Below, in pieces: positions 43,415 through 55,639 of a stretch of DNA of 64,000 bases. Position numbers and translations under genes: made by a program. Positions within the stretch are counted from its first letter, which is position 1. Every line of letters starts with the position of its first letter. The stretch is taken from positions 1,817,338-1,881,337 of the forward strand of contig CAUJNA010003239.1 of NCBI GenBank assembly GCA_963377175.1, read 5' to 3'. The notes beneath the pieces are model-generated. The model had not been told where the DNA came from. It made no database searches and worked only from the letters and a program-made list of their open reading frames with translations. Source of the DNA: Effrenium voratum (taxonomy: Eukaryota > Sar > Dinophyceae > Suessiales > Symbiodiniaceae).

Positions 43415-46400
43415 CTGAGGCTTGGGCCCGAAACCTGGAAGGCGTTCACGGTTGGGGCATTCCTGATCGCGTTGTGTGAGGCATGGCGATTGCCTGTAGA
43501 GACGCGCTCAAACTGGATTCATCCGCGCGCGCCTTCTTCCACTCCGCTCGATCGCCTCCGCGCCTAGCGGCACCAACCGTGTCTGGTGGCGGGAGTGGTA
43601 GAAGAGGACTAGGCACAATGCTTGCATCGAGGTAGAGCACCATCACCCTCGGTGTTTATGATGCCATGTAGCACCCTGCGATGGACCAGGGCCTCGGAGA
43701 TCATGCGCCTCTCGATCTCTCATCTCCTGTATAGTCTCTGGCTGAGACTCACGTGGTGCGTAGCTTCAGCGTTCTGTGATCGGCTTGCCTGGCAGGTAGG
43801 CGACGGACCTTGGCGGCGCGCAACATCTGCGCAGCTTTGATCGTTGTCGAAGTCGCTATCTTGCCCTCCAAACAGTCGATTGCTTCCTTCAGCAGCGGGT
43901 TCCTGGACTCCTTATCTCTGATCACGTCCACGCACCAGACGCACAGCTCCTGCAAACGACTGCTACTTGTTGATGTCCAGGACTTGGTCTAACCATGCTG
44001 AAGTTGAGGACGTGGTGTAGTGGCTCCCTGACTACCAGGAAAAACTGTTGTTGGGCAGGATGAAGCGTTCGTCGCCTCGGGCCCTCAGTGCTCCTGAATT
44101 GTGTGGCGCTGGCGAGAGTGCGAGCTTCATGTCCGATCTTGGTGTTAGCTAGGCTCGTGCTCCCACTGCTCGTGGTGGCACCAAGGCTGACAAGAGGCAG
44201 AACTTCCGCAAGGTTCTGCTTTCTGGTCTACATTCCAAGGTTCAGAGGGCGCTGTCCTGCGAGTTCCTTGGTGAGGAAGAAAGCGCCATCCTGGCTGCCA
44301 AAAGTAGTTCAAATTGGCGAGCCTTGGCAACAATCAGCATTCGGGCTTGAAGATCATGAAGAAGAGTCTTCTTTTTCGCAAGAGCTTTTGGATGGTGTCA
44401 AAGGAACTCCGGGACCGAAGCTCGATTCCATGTAGACAGTCAATGGGTTGGCCCACCGTGTCGTAGCGCGCGTTGTGAGACGTTGGCAAAGCCACCCTAG
44501 ATCTCCAGGTCAATGCCTGAGAGAGCGGCTACTCATCAGAAGATTGTCTAACTCGGCCATCCAGAGCTGCGCCAAAGTTGCAGTCCCCCACACGCAGGGG
44601 CTTATCAGCTGAACCATGAAGATTCAGACGTCGTCCTGCATGGCGCTTGTCTCGGCGAGCCCCTGCCTGTTGGCCGTCTCGGACTCCCAGTTTGCGTTCG
44701 CCGGGTCGAAGTATTTCTCGTCCGGCTCCTCGTCGTTCTTGAACCAGCTCATGGTCGGGTCGCCCCCGGTCTCGGCCTGGTTTATCTCCTTGATCGCCCG
44801 CACTCCGCGGCGTGCTCCGCAGCCCCGCTTGGTCAACTCCTCCGCACACTCCGGCCATGGCTCAATCAGCATCTCGGAGGGTCTCATGCGACCGGTTCAT
44901 GACCTGCTGCCACGTGTACAAACGTAGCGCTCCTCCTGCCTTGCGCTCACCATCGGCACCACCGATTTCGGAGTCAGAGCCATCGCCTTCGATCGTTCTG
45001 CTTAGGGCTCTCTTCAGTCTACTGACTGGATATAGGTTTGTGCGGCATGCGGTTTGTACACCCCAGCCTTCGGGGCATCCGAGGAAATCAGCCCATCTGG
45101 ATGCCTCAAACGCAGCGGGTGAGTTGCCAAGATCTTGAAACGAAAAACGAAGCTGCTTTGAGGATCTGGTTTTTGACTTGGTTCCCCGACACCACGCCGC
45201 GACCCTTGGATTTTCCATGAGAGTCTAAGTCTTTCAACTGAGAAAGCGTCTCCACCCTGCTCTTCTCTCTTGCTTCGCAGGTGACTGAGAAGCGCAGATA
45301 GATTACAGACCCCTTGGTCAATGAACCCATTCCTTCTTCATCAACTCCATCGCCTGGCGATTGTAACAGCTCCGCGCGTCCGACTGCACTTCTCTGCGAA
45401 TAAATTGAGCTAAAGCGCAAGGCATGCTCAGGTCATATTTCTGTTTAGTTGCCGGTCTGGCGTTGCAGGGGTGTTTCCCAACCTCGCCCGCATCACAAAA
45501 AGTGAATAATCTAAAACTGATCACCTTCGCCTTCGAACCGGACGCCCGGTATCGCGGTGCGATCTTTGGCTCACAGTCTCACCATCTCCCTTTCGCGTGA
45601 ATCTCCACTCATAGATGACGAGTATAATGCGCAGGCTTGCCAAGAATTTGGCTTCGGCAGGACTTTTCCATCTTTCTTTGAGCATGCCACGAATCCTTTT
45701 GCCATTGCGTGGTTTGCTCTGCAGGAATTGCTTCCTTCGCTTCCTCGCTCTTCTGCTTCTTCTTCGGGCTGCGTGCCATAGCCCATTCTTCGGGAGTGAA
45801 ACAAGATGGCCTCGTAGTCTTCAATATTCTGAAACTATCGGATAAGGCCTTCCACGCTTGTCAGTCCTCACCATCTTCCCGGCATCAACAATCCCGTCCT
45901 TAGCGTCCCCTTCTGACACATAAGGTAATCTGAAACATCTTCAACAGCACCCTTCCCCCGAATCAACGACTTAAGTTTCAGAGCAGGTCACCCTCGTCAC
46001 GTGCTCAATACCCATAAAACAAAAAGTTCTTCCGGAACGCGTTCATCGTCATCAGCCAGGCGATCTCGTTGACTCGCTAATCTTGGCAGTATCTTTGGCC
46101 TCTGAAGGGTTTTGTCTGGACCAGCGCAGCCCAACATTGGTGGTGTAGTTGGCGAAAGCTCGAACTTCTCGCTCTTGCTGTTTCTTTCTGCGCTTTGGCC
46201 TGATCATCAGGAGCGAGAGTACAATGAGAACTGCAGCACGTTTTGGTGCCAAAGAATAACCAACGGGGTGCCTTCACAACTTGACCGTAAATCGGCACGC
46301 GGCCAAGCAAGTACGACACAAGGTCCGTTCTGCATGAAAACAGGCTTGTCAAAACACATGTTGGAAAAGTTGGCGAGAACATCAAAGTATGGTAGAATAG

Positions 46401-46640
46401 AAAGCACACATACACACATCATGCGCTCTGCTAGCGCTGGGGAAGCCTGGGCTCCATGCTCAACAGCAAACACCTCCTTAACAGCACAACCCGGAGATGA
46501 ACCTAGACATTCGTCGCGCAAGGCACTGGGATTCGACAACAGCGGAGTAGCAAGTCCAATCTATAACGCCTTCAGCCAAGACGGCACGGTTTGCTAGGAG
46601 GACGGAGGGCGGCCGGCTGCGTGATGCATCCAACGGCATC
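43415..46640 (-). other. probable decayed middle of the Copia element (integrase/spacer region)
   Basis: By position this should hold integrase and protease. Minus frames such as 44624-44887 (acidic, with SWFKNDEEPDEKYFDPAN) and 46052-46252 (basic) have plausible protein composition, but I cannot place catalytic residues. Low-similarity retroelement sequence is the best explanation, as no other feature is visible. Confidence 0.35.
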
Positions 46641-46647
46641 ATCATCA

Positions 46648-47675
46648 TCACGACTGTGTCTGGCTCCAAAAACAAGACATCGGCAAGGACATAGATGCGA
46701 ACCCGGCGTGCGCACTATCAACAGCGCTCAACACTTTGCTTTCATCCCAGCATGGTTCTAGCCTCCCCGTAACCTTCATGAAGCCAGTGGATCCTTCTGC
46801 TGAAACAAGCAGAAACGGTTTTGGGCTCTGCTCAAAAATCTTCATTTCCACAGCTGCAGGTGGGTCAGGCGCCGTCACAACACTCGAAGACAGCGGTATT
46901 CTTGAGACGGAAAGCTGCGATAACATCGACTTTGGTAGTGTCTGCCTTTGGGAGCTTAAAGAATATGGCAACTCGCAGAAAGTCTCAAGAGAACTTGCAA
47001 GACCCATCGGAAGCCAGCAAAGTAGCCCGCGCCTCCGGAGCCCGAAATGTGGACTTTCCACGCAAGCCCCGCGCCAAGCGGCCAGTAGCTGCGCCGAAGT
47101 CGATGAAGCGTAATGCACCCTGACCGGTACCAGATTTCAGGGTCAAAAAGTTGGCCCCAAAACCCGCCAGAAAAGAGTTTGTTGTTAGAAAAAGCTTGCC
47201 CGAGATTTGGGGACCTGGATCAGGGAATGGTATCAAGGGGAGAGAGACGAGCCTGCGCCTTCAAAAAAAATATCCCCCTTATCGTCCCGCCACTGCAACA
47301 CACATCAATAAGTGCAACTAACACTCCGCGCTTTTCGCGTCACTCGCACTCAATCTGCGACACTCGGGCGATGTCCGGGGCCACCTTTTTCTGCTCTGCC
47401 AACCTTCCAGGACGAGACGAGAGGATATCAGCTACTTCAAGAATGCTGATTGACTGCTCATGAGAAGACGAACGTCCTGGCGCGCACCAAACATTCATCG
47501 TCGAAAAAGAAAAAGCTGCTCCGCTTTGGGATGAGCCCGAAGACATGGAGACCTATTCCGTCATGGACGACTAATTACCCACGACGGTGTTCGAGGCGTG
47601 ACGTTCTGCAGAGCGCTTAGTATTGATCCGCTTGGCCGAGTATCCCAGCACTCCACCTTCCGCTGGTTCTCCTTC
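46648..47675 (-). other. unassigned region between Copia Gag and pol remnants
   Basis: A 156-codon minus frame (46648-47118) and opposite-strand frames overlap here. A protease active site (D-T/S-G) cannot be read convincingly; one frame has EGVIDWTCYSAVV near the expected place. Confidence 0.3.
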
Positions 47676-47679
47676 TTGT

Positions 47680-48018
47680 TCATCTCCAGAAGACGATCAT
47701 AATAGGCGTGGGGTTCTTCCTGACTGCTGAATTATTCGTGGTGCATGCGTGTGGCTGATGAATGCGTTGGGACGTGGACCCATGAAACGACGCAAACAGT
47801 TGTTCCGATCGCATGTTCTGTAGCTCTAGCGGGTAGAGCGTCCCGGGCTTGCCCTTCCTTCTCTTCCCTCTTGAGAACCTGTCCGGGCAAGTCATGTAAC
47901 GATGTTCGGGAAGTCCACAAATGAGGCAGGGGCCAAGCCCTTTTTGACTTCGACACCTTGACCTGAGATTGAGGATGATGTTGGCGATTTGCCCTTGCCG
48001 CTCATAAACTCCCTCCAC
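47680..48018 (-). pseudogene. Gag zinc-knuckle (CCHC) segment of the Copia-type element
   Basis: The 112-codon frame contains PCLICGLPEHRYMTCPDRF, a C-x2-C-x4-H-x4-C zinc knuckle (residues 31-44, DNA 47887-47928) followed by a basic run GKRRKGK. This is the nucleocapsid signature of LTR-retrotransposon Gag. It sits 5' of the pol fragments and about 500 bp 3' of a primer-binding site on the same strand, as expected for an LTR element. The N-terminal Gag part is only partly open (minus frames 47892-48324). Confidence 0.85.
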
Positions 48019-48508
48019 TGCTCATGCAAATCCAGTAGGTCTCTGCACTGCCAAAATCTAAGTTTGGGTTGCACCAGCAAGGTTGCGAATTTGACAATGG
48101 ACCAGCCAGCGTTTCCATCTGAATGCGTCCTCTGCCAGTTTTTTTCGGTGCTGGGATGCAATCTGGTGGCGCTGGAGGAGGGCTGTGCAAGAAGGCAGCT
48201 CCCTCGAATGGGCTTCTAGATGATGGTGACGCTCGCCCCAAGGTATCAGCACCAGCCCGCTCACGACGTGCCATGAACAGCTCCTCAGCCATCGTCCCTT
48301 TATCGGCCTTCCGCAGGGGGCCACTTCTCCAGCTGGCTCAGCACCTCCAAGAGTTCAGGCCAGTCTCGTCATCAAACTCTTCCGGGTCCAAATGCCTCAC
48401 GACACTTTTCGCCGCGCTTTGACGTCGCTGAAACTCCGAGCGCCCTCTGGACCACGAAGGGTTCTTTGGTCTGCCTTCTTTACTGCGACACTCCATCAGG
48501 TCCACCAG

Positions 48509-48520
48509 GCTCCGCTACCA
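48509..48520 (-). promoter_or_regulatory. LTR-retrotransposon primer-binding site TGGTAGCGGAGC
   Basis: The minus strand reads CA|TGGTAGCGGAGCCTGG. TGGTAGCGGAGC is complementary to a tRNA 3' end of the form GCTCCGCTA-CCA. That implies an A1:U72 pair as in eukaryotic initiator tRNA-Met, the usual primer for Copia elements. CA just upstream would be the 3' end of the 5' LTR. The same 14 nt occur at 63866-63879. Confidence 0.75.
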
Positions 48521-48524
48521 TGCG

Positions 48525-51500
48525 ACACACATCAGCAAGCGATGGAAATGCTAATGCGGCAAGTGCAAAGTGCGTCAAAGCTAAATGCCCTCCCATGCGC
48601 TGAGCCAGGCAAATGAAATATGTCACAATCTGTGACAACGGGGATCCGTGCGATCGCAGCTGCCAATCCAATTCGCCAGCCAATCTAACTGGGATTTGCA
48701 GGCAAGCGCTGTTTGCATAGGCGAGTTGTATCACCATGGAAGGGCTGCCCACAAACCCTGCTTTACTGGCTATACCTTTGCAAGGAAACTCAAGAATCCT
48801 CTTGTCACTTCCAATTGTACCATGACCCCTGGCCGCTGCCCACGCTCCACTATCGTCGTTTCTTGCTAAACCCTCAGCGTCTGTGTTTTCATTGCCTCCT
48901 CGGACGCCAAGAGCATGTTCTCCAGGCCTCGCTAAACGCATCCCTTGCTAACACAGGGCAGTTGTCAAAAGCTCGAAAAGCTCGGAGGACTGATCCAACT
49001 TCTGCACTGAGGAGGCTTGCAAGGGCTACGTGTCAGGAACTGCAAAAGGGTCTGAAACAAAGTTTCGGGGAAGTAACCAGCCAGCCCCAACAAGAAAGGA
49101 AAGACCATTTACCCCCAGTCCCAAGGCCAAAGCGGCGCCCCGGCTGGCGAACCAAACAAGGCGCCAGTGTACCAGCGGAGCAGCAGCACCAAAGCAGCAA
49201 GGTAGCGAAGCAACCCGCCAACCCTGACCCACAACAGCCTGAACACCACCTCCAGCTTTGCTGCTGGGTCTTTTTCCAGAGCGGGATGGGTCCCCTTTAG
49301 AAATCGCCGATCAGTCTAGTCATATCGCGACCCTGCAAGCCGTCAAGCGATTCCTTATGTACGCGGAAAGCGTCCCCCCTGCCGGCGAAAAATTTGAGCT
49401 CCGGCTCACACGCAAACTCGATTGGTCGCCTACGCTTCAAATGCGCAAACCCTGCACAGGGGTGGAATTCAGCATGGGCACGTGTTAGTGTTTCTTCCCT
49501 CTCAACTCCAAGATATACATATATGTATATATAGATATACTTTTCCAATCAACGGAGGAAATGGAGTTGGCTTGCCAAATGTTGAATAGGGGGCGTTTTC
49601 TGCGCTCTTCCCTCTCCTTGTGATTTACTTAGAGTAGAGCTCGGGAAGGTGACCCTTGTGATTTTCGAATGGAAGCGCCGGCCCAGAACCAATTAGATCT
49701 GACCTGGTCCCACAATGCTTTGTTTCATAGAGTGAAGATACTTTATTAGATGGGTGACACGCTGGTCATCAATCGGGAGACGTGTGACTCCTCATCTCTT
49801 GAACCAAATAATCCCTTCCAACCGGCGTGGGTGGCGCGTCAGGAAAACTGTATCTTCTACACTAGCCTCAGCATGACGGCCTTCCCCAGGATCTGTGCAG
49901 GCAGCACGCGTCCGACACGTGCGGCGGATAAATCTGCCTTGCAAACTCCTTCTCCCTCTCCTGTATCGAGGAAGTGCGCTTCTCGAGTGAGCTGCTCATA
50001 CGCAGCCAACATTGGACAAACATATCCCTTTTCAGACAAACACTAGGCCGGGTAAGCCAGTTGCAAAAATGCTCAAGATCAGCAACGTAGTAGTCGCCCT
50101 TCCACTGCCCCCCTGGTTCCAGACGTTGGGACCCTTGCCTTTTTCGTGGCCGTTTGAAGGTGCAAAGGTTCCAAGAACCTTTGTGTCACCAAGCCCCAGT
50201 CAGACATGTTTGGGCATCACGGTGAACGCCCTGCACCGGCGGGTGGCTGATTCCTCCTGAAACTCTTCCAGGCAGCGGTTGGCGACTGCGCGGGCTGTTG
50301 ATGGCCAGTGGTGACCGCAGAGATGCCAAGGGAGCCTTTTCCAGAAGGCAAACTTTTGGAAGCCCTCATGCAACACCCCAGCAAAGCTCACAAGCTCTCT
50401 CTGCTAGCAAGCTCATCCATCATAATCGTGATGAACCGGCAGCCAGCCCTGCGGACTGCCTTTCCTTGCTAGGGCAAGGCAGAGCGTCATGTCGTAAACA
50501 AGGGCAGCTACCAAAGCATATGATTTGAACACAACACCATGAGTTCCTGCAAAGCCTGTTGCAAGTTTGAAAGAGCAATCGATGTTCCTCGTTGCGGCGC
50601 CTCTGTCCTGGCAGCCTGATGACCACCATCCTCCACTTGGGTACGCAAAGCCCTCAAGCCCCTGCTCTACCCTGCGAAGCTGCTGGTGGAGCCCATGCAC
50701 CATGTGCAAGTAGCTGATGAATAACTCTGGTTTACGCGCCGCCTCAACTTCTGAGGCAGAGCAAGCACCACCACACCTGTCACAGCTGCGGCAAGATTGG
50801 CACAAGGAGGTCCAAACATATGGCTACAACCTGCCAGCTTTCGGCGGCATTGTGACGCCAACGCTTCCTCAAACTTTCACACAACGCGCTAGTTCCTTGA
50901 AATGGTGCGCTGCAAGCAAGTGCGCAACCCCTTGAAGATGTTCCCAGAACTTGCCCCACCCAGCTTGGCGCTGGTTGGAGGTCTGGCTGCTCACACTCGT
51001 CACGCATGCAGACCACCTGCAAATGCTTTAACTTGTTCCCAGGAAAAGCTGCCTGGGTCTGGAAATGGTTCACACCGTCAGTCATCTCTATTCTCAACAC
51101 AGCTTGCTCCTCCTGGTCAGGAACAAGGAGAGCAATTTGCTGAATCAGTGCAAGGAGTCAAAGGGTTTGGGGAAGAAGGACAGTTCACACGCCCTTCATT
51201 ACAACCTCTGCTGAACGCCCCGAACCCCATTTCTGAAGGCGCAAGACTAGACACTGGAACACTGATCCTGCTGCGTTTGCCACACGCGCGCTTGGGCAGA
51301 AACTGTGCCAAATATGCAGCCGCATTCTCTGCAAGGACTGCCACAATGAGGGACATGATCATGGCACCGAAGATACCGTTGACACGCAAGTCCGTTTGTC
51401 CATAAACACCATCCACGTCATGGAACGCAGTCTGCAAGGTGGCACGGAGCTTGTCAAAAGTGTCAAGAGGCCCACTCAGGTCGTCAGCGACAAGAGCGCC

Positions 51501-52260
51501 CCAGCCCATAAGATCATCAGCGATCGCATTGATGGGCCTGGGCCAGGGTACAACCGCATGATCTGCAGGCCGAGAAGCGCCGGTGAGCCTGCGCTCAAGG
51601 GAACCACTCGCTAAATAAATCTGGCACAACGCAGCCCTCAAGCACAAATGTGTCTCTTATAATTCCGGTCAGCTTTCTTTAGGCTTTGGGGCTTGGGCGC
51701 GTGGTGTGGGCTCAGCCTTGGTAATTAGTGGATGGTTTGCGGTCAACGCCATCATACACATCCTACCCCCGTGCAAAATGGACTACATCAACGCGGAGGC
51801 CATTACAGGGGCCTGCCCTCACACCCACAGGGACCGCAACCCAGCCTGTCAAGCGTGGCTGTAATCGGATACGTGAGTGCAGATTGCGCACGCGGATGGT
51901 GTGCGACATTTGCATACCTTCTGCATCCAAGACGAGTCCCACCTGCGCGCTCTCAAGAGGAGCAGGCAAACAAGTGCCACCGAACCTCTTCGCGCACACC
52001 GCCGGTTTAAACATGGGTTATCATGACCCGAACTGCACAGCTGCCACCAGGTCTATTGCAACCGAGCTCCCGCCCAAGACCGGCACAGCCGTTATGAAGC
52101 AAACAACTTGCAACGCCTTCAGCTACGAGTTTGGCTTGCCGAAGACGAACGAGCTAAGTCAATTCACCCAGAGAGTCTAGATATCACATCCTTGGGGCGC
52201 CATATTACTAGAAGGAACGCCCCGAGAAGTTTATGACCAAGTGAGATCATATTCTGACCA
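48525..52260. other. no confident gene; decayed element sequence likely
   Basis: The left part should include the 5' LTR of the minus-strand Copia element, but its outer edge is not recognisable. Minus frames at 50413-50805 (with CQSCRSCDRCGGAC) and 51117-51647 (176 codons, hydrophobic middle) have coding-like composition but no named domain. A TA run lies at about 49513-49541. Confidence 0.35.
49062..49257 (+). repeat. dispersed repeat R, copy 1
   Basis: It shares GGGAAGTAACCA, CAACAAGAAAGGAAAGACCA, GCGGAGCAGCAGCACC and AAGCAACCCGCCAACCC with 55374-55636 in the same order and orientation, with indels. The spacing of 6.3 kb would suit LTRs of one element, but the copies are too diverged to be sure. 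Confidence 0.75.
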
Positions 52261-52262
52261 GT

Positions 52263-53534
52263 TTGGATGAGCCTCTGTCTGAACAGGTCAAAAGTCAAAA
52301 GATCACTGCAGTGAAAAGGTTCGGCGTCTTCACGACACGCAAGCGGGATAGGAACTTCGTGCTAGACGAAAGGCGGAGGTTGACTGCTGGAGGTTGCGGA
52401 AGAACCAAGCAAAAATGCACAAGGGCTTCTACAACAAGACTCTTGCCTGAGAGGGCATGTCAAAAACCCGTAGCCCGCATAGAGATAGGAATTCACCCAA
52501 GGGCATGGGAAGAGGACGCCGACCCGAGGCATGACGCTCCTCACAGGCCGAGACCCACAACTCCCAGTCCTCCTTCCATTGGTCACTGTGAAAAGCTTTG
52601 CCCGCAGCGGTCGCTTGCAAGGTCAAGAGTGCACACAATGGGCGGGAAGTTCTGAGCGCAAGAACCTTCTTCCATTGATCCCAAGGCGCTGCGCACAGTG
52701 GGTGGTGTGTGGGGCACGCTTGCGTGATACATGCACACACAAGCAGGAAAAGCTCCCTGATCGTCTTGTGCAATCTTTGAAACGCGCTAACCCTGCTGCT
52801 GAGTCTGGGCGAGCGGTTGCACAAGTGTGTTGCTCTAGGTTTCCACATCCTAAAGATACTATGAAATGGTCAAAAATCATGAAGGTGGTGCAGAAATAAT
52901 GGGGTTGTCTGTAGAAGGATTCGATTCACGATGTCAAGTCGAAAGTCTGTCGTTTCGGCTATTATTTGCCCACCAAGCAAAAACGAAGGGCAGAAGTTTC
53001 GAACTTCCAAGGGTAGTGAAGGCAAAGCTCTCAACTTCCGTCAGTTTGATGGTAATCCCATCGCCTACGAAGCTGATAACATGCGACACACCCGTGAGAC
53101 CAGGCCAATTAAGAACAATGACAGGAGCCGTCAAGAGTCTCAATTCATAGGAAGACGCCAGAATGACTACTCGTAGCAAACGCTACTGCGCTTGGGAGAG
53201 TTTGCGCGTTGTTCAAGAACATGTGCTCCTGCGGCAGCCGAGATTCGAGGGCTGGCAGACACGAAGTGTTCGTTCGATCAAGTTGGCACGCATGACGTCC
53301 CAACTCCCCACCATAACCGCGAATGCAGTTGCTGGGACGCAAGGCAGAGTTGATGCATCTGTAGAGTCGCTTGATGAAGACATCGAGGCCTTTGTTACGC
53401 ACAATACGCCCTCGTTGGGCGAGGATGTGTGGGGATATGGTTACAGCTTCATACGGCAAGCGCATGAAACGCCAATCCTCAAACGTCCTTCTGGCAGGGA
53501 AGTTATATTAGACCTTATCAACCACACGCCTTAA
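52263..53534 (+). other. possible Gag/protease region of a plus-strand LTR element (decayed)
   Basis: Plus frames at 52263-52655, 52902-53176 and 53163-53534 are coding-like and lie directly 5' of the integrase remnant on the same strand. I recognise no zinc knuckle or protease triad, so assignment is by position only. Confidence 0.3.
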
Positions 53535-53569
53535 CTATCTAGAAGACCTGTGATGGCCTGATCCTGCAC

Positions 53570-54187
53570 TTGCATAGACTGATGCTAGATACCCTGCTGC
53601 TTTTTCGGAAGCCGAAGCGCGTGACCAGGGTTGTGAAGCTGTTGAATCCAAGCGTCCTGAAGGAACAATTGCGCGCGGAGGCTAAAACATTTCAACTTCT
53701 TACAAGTCCTTCTTGTCCAAATTGCCAACGCGCAAACACGGAGCACGCGCACCTATTCCGCAAAGGTGGGGCAGAGGCACACGACTGTGCCAAGCTCGGA
53801 GACGTAGCAACTGTTGACACTTTGGCGCTCCATAGCTTGAAGGATCGGACGCCGTGGTCTTCTACGACCACAACATTTAAAAAAAAGATGTTGTATGTGC
53901 TTAGTCGCTCCGTCCCAGATACGGCCGAGGCTTTCCATGAATTCAGGGGCCCCGAACCTAATATTGGTCTTGTATATTCGGACCAGGCCAGGGAGCGGCT
54001 ACTCGCTGCGTGGCATCACACGTCTACTCCTGGAGTGCCCGCAACAAACGGCAGTATTGACAATAAGGTCAAGCTCATCCTACACGGGGCGAGAGTTTTG
54101 CTCAGACAAGCGGGTTCCCTTGGCGCATTTTGCGCTGTCAGAACCATGCAGATTTTCCCGCTCAGCTCATCCCATTCGGATGTTTAG
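53570..54187 (+). pseudogene. LTR-retrotransposon integrase remnant
   Basis: The 205-codon frame reads as an integrase. A Cys pair (CPNC, residues 49-52) represents the zinc-binding end. The core has GDVATVDTLALHSLKDR with the first catalytic Asp at residue 83, GLVYSDQARERL with the second at 138, and STPGVPATNGSIDNKVKLIL. In the last string Asp164 occupies the usual catalytic Glu position. The Asp138-164 spacing (26) is shorter than the usual ~31-35, suggesting a small deletion. The expected KYAVVFYDHKT-like stretch is also altered (SSTTTTFKKKMLYV). The missing Glu and degraded flanks mean it is inactive. No RT is recognisable downstream before 55.37 kb. Confidence 0.8.
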
Positions 54188-54199
54188 TGTTGATGCCCG

Positions 54200-55370
54200 G
54201 GTTGAGCATATTTGATTAGCCGCTGACCGTGGCACTTGGGTTCAATAGGAAGAAATGATGGCGAGTTGACACTCCGTTGATTGGAGATACTGTCTCGATG
54301 CAGATCGTGAACTGAAAGCTCCATGAGTAGGTGAAATATTCTTCACCTTCAAACCTAGGGAACGAAAGAACGGGACATGGAAACTGGAGCAGACATGCCG
54401 TGAAAATAACAGGGACATGAAGGGGGATCTGAAAGATATGGAAGGAGAAGTGACTAGGACATCATGTGAGATGACAAGACGTGAAAAGGACATGAAAAAA
54501 TTCAGGGATAAGCCAGCAGAAAGTAGACAGTTCAGGGTCAATGACGTGGCCGTGTCCGGAAGTCGAGGCATCTCAGGGACGCGCCGCTGCAACGCAGATC
54601 CACGAAAAAAGCTCTCAGCTCTTGCGCTGCTGGATTACGCGCAATCGTCTGGATGGGATCGAGCAACGTCACACGGCACTGCGCCCCAGCAAGCATTTTG
54701 GATTAAGGCAGCCTGTGTCTGGAAAGAAGTCATGTCATGATTCATGATCATGTAATAACATCATGTGAACGCAAGGGGCCGGGCGTAAGGCTTGCTCCCA
54801 GTGGGTAGGTAAGTGACCATGGGGGAGGATGTGCCACGATTGTGGGTGGGGCTGACGAATGCGACAGTATGCGAGGTTAGTACGAGAGGAACATTTGGTG
54901 ACCGCGGCAAGCTGAAAAGCAAAGTTTACAGAGGTCATCGGTGAGTGAAGAACTTCGAAAAAACTCGTCTGCTTGCTGCATGATTCCACAGAGTGCCTTT
55001 TTGAGCGTTCCCTTTTTCGGAGCGGGGGCACCCCTGGAAGGGGCACCCCAAATAATTGAGAAATGGAAAAGCGGACGGAGCACCTGGAAAAATCAAGGCC
55101 AGTGAAAGAGTATCACTTAACGACCACACAGCTTCCAATCTAACTTACCTTTTTCAAACACCGCTACACACATTATGTCTCTCAAATTCTCTATGGTGGC
55201 ACGGGTCTACCCCTACGGTGCACCAATTCCGGGAAAATGATTTGCTCAATGCCAGAGCTTTGACAGCCATTCCGGCCTGGTCAAGAAGCCACTCACCAAG
55301 CGTCAGCCTTCAGAAGCGTCGGCCATGAGATCTACAGTCGGCGCCTGCAGGCCCTACAGCTGATAACCTG
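54200..55370. other. no recognisable gene
   Basis: A 107-codon plus frame (54417-54740) is charged and lacks a known domain. If the integrase element is Copia-like, RT should follow here, but I see no palm motif. Confidence 0.4.
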
Positions 55371-55373
55371 AGT

Positions 55374-55636
55374 GGCGGGAAGTAACCAACGAGCCCAAAC
55401 CCACCAACAAGAAAGGAAAGACCAGTTACCCAGTCCCGAGGGCAAAGCGCCCGGCACAAGCACGAACCAAACAGGGCGCCAGCAAGCCCGAGGGGCAGCA
55501 GAGGCAAGCAGCGGAGCAGCAGCACCGAAGCAGAAGAGCCCGCAAGCCAAGCAATGCAGCAGAGAGATCCAAGCAACCCGCCAACCCCAAGTTTTGACCC
55601 ACAACCAGACACCTGCACACAACCTCCAGCTTGGCC
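55374..55636 (+). repeat. dispersed repeat R, copy 2
   Basis: This is the longer partner of 49062-49257, with insertions around the GCAGCAGAGG and GCCAAGCAATGCAG segments. The 237-codon minus frame that crosses it (55332-56045) is open largely because the repeat is Trp/Leu/Cys-coding on that strand. Confidence 0.75.
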
Positions 55637-55639
55637 GCC

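Noticed and set aside
46786..46802. GGATCCTTCTGC, similar to the complement of the 18S 3' end
   Set aside because: Only about 11 nt match and neighbouring bases disagree; chance is sufficient.
47228..47244. TGGTATCAAGGGGAG as a primer-binding site
   Set aside because: Diverges after 8 nt and differs from the site shared by the other two loci.
50413..51647. Minus frames with a Cys cluster (CQSCRSCDRCGGAC) as a zinc-finger gene
   Set aside because: The Cys spacing fits no family I know, and frames break on both sides; kept only as unassigned sequence.
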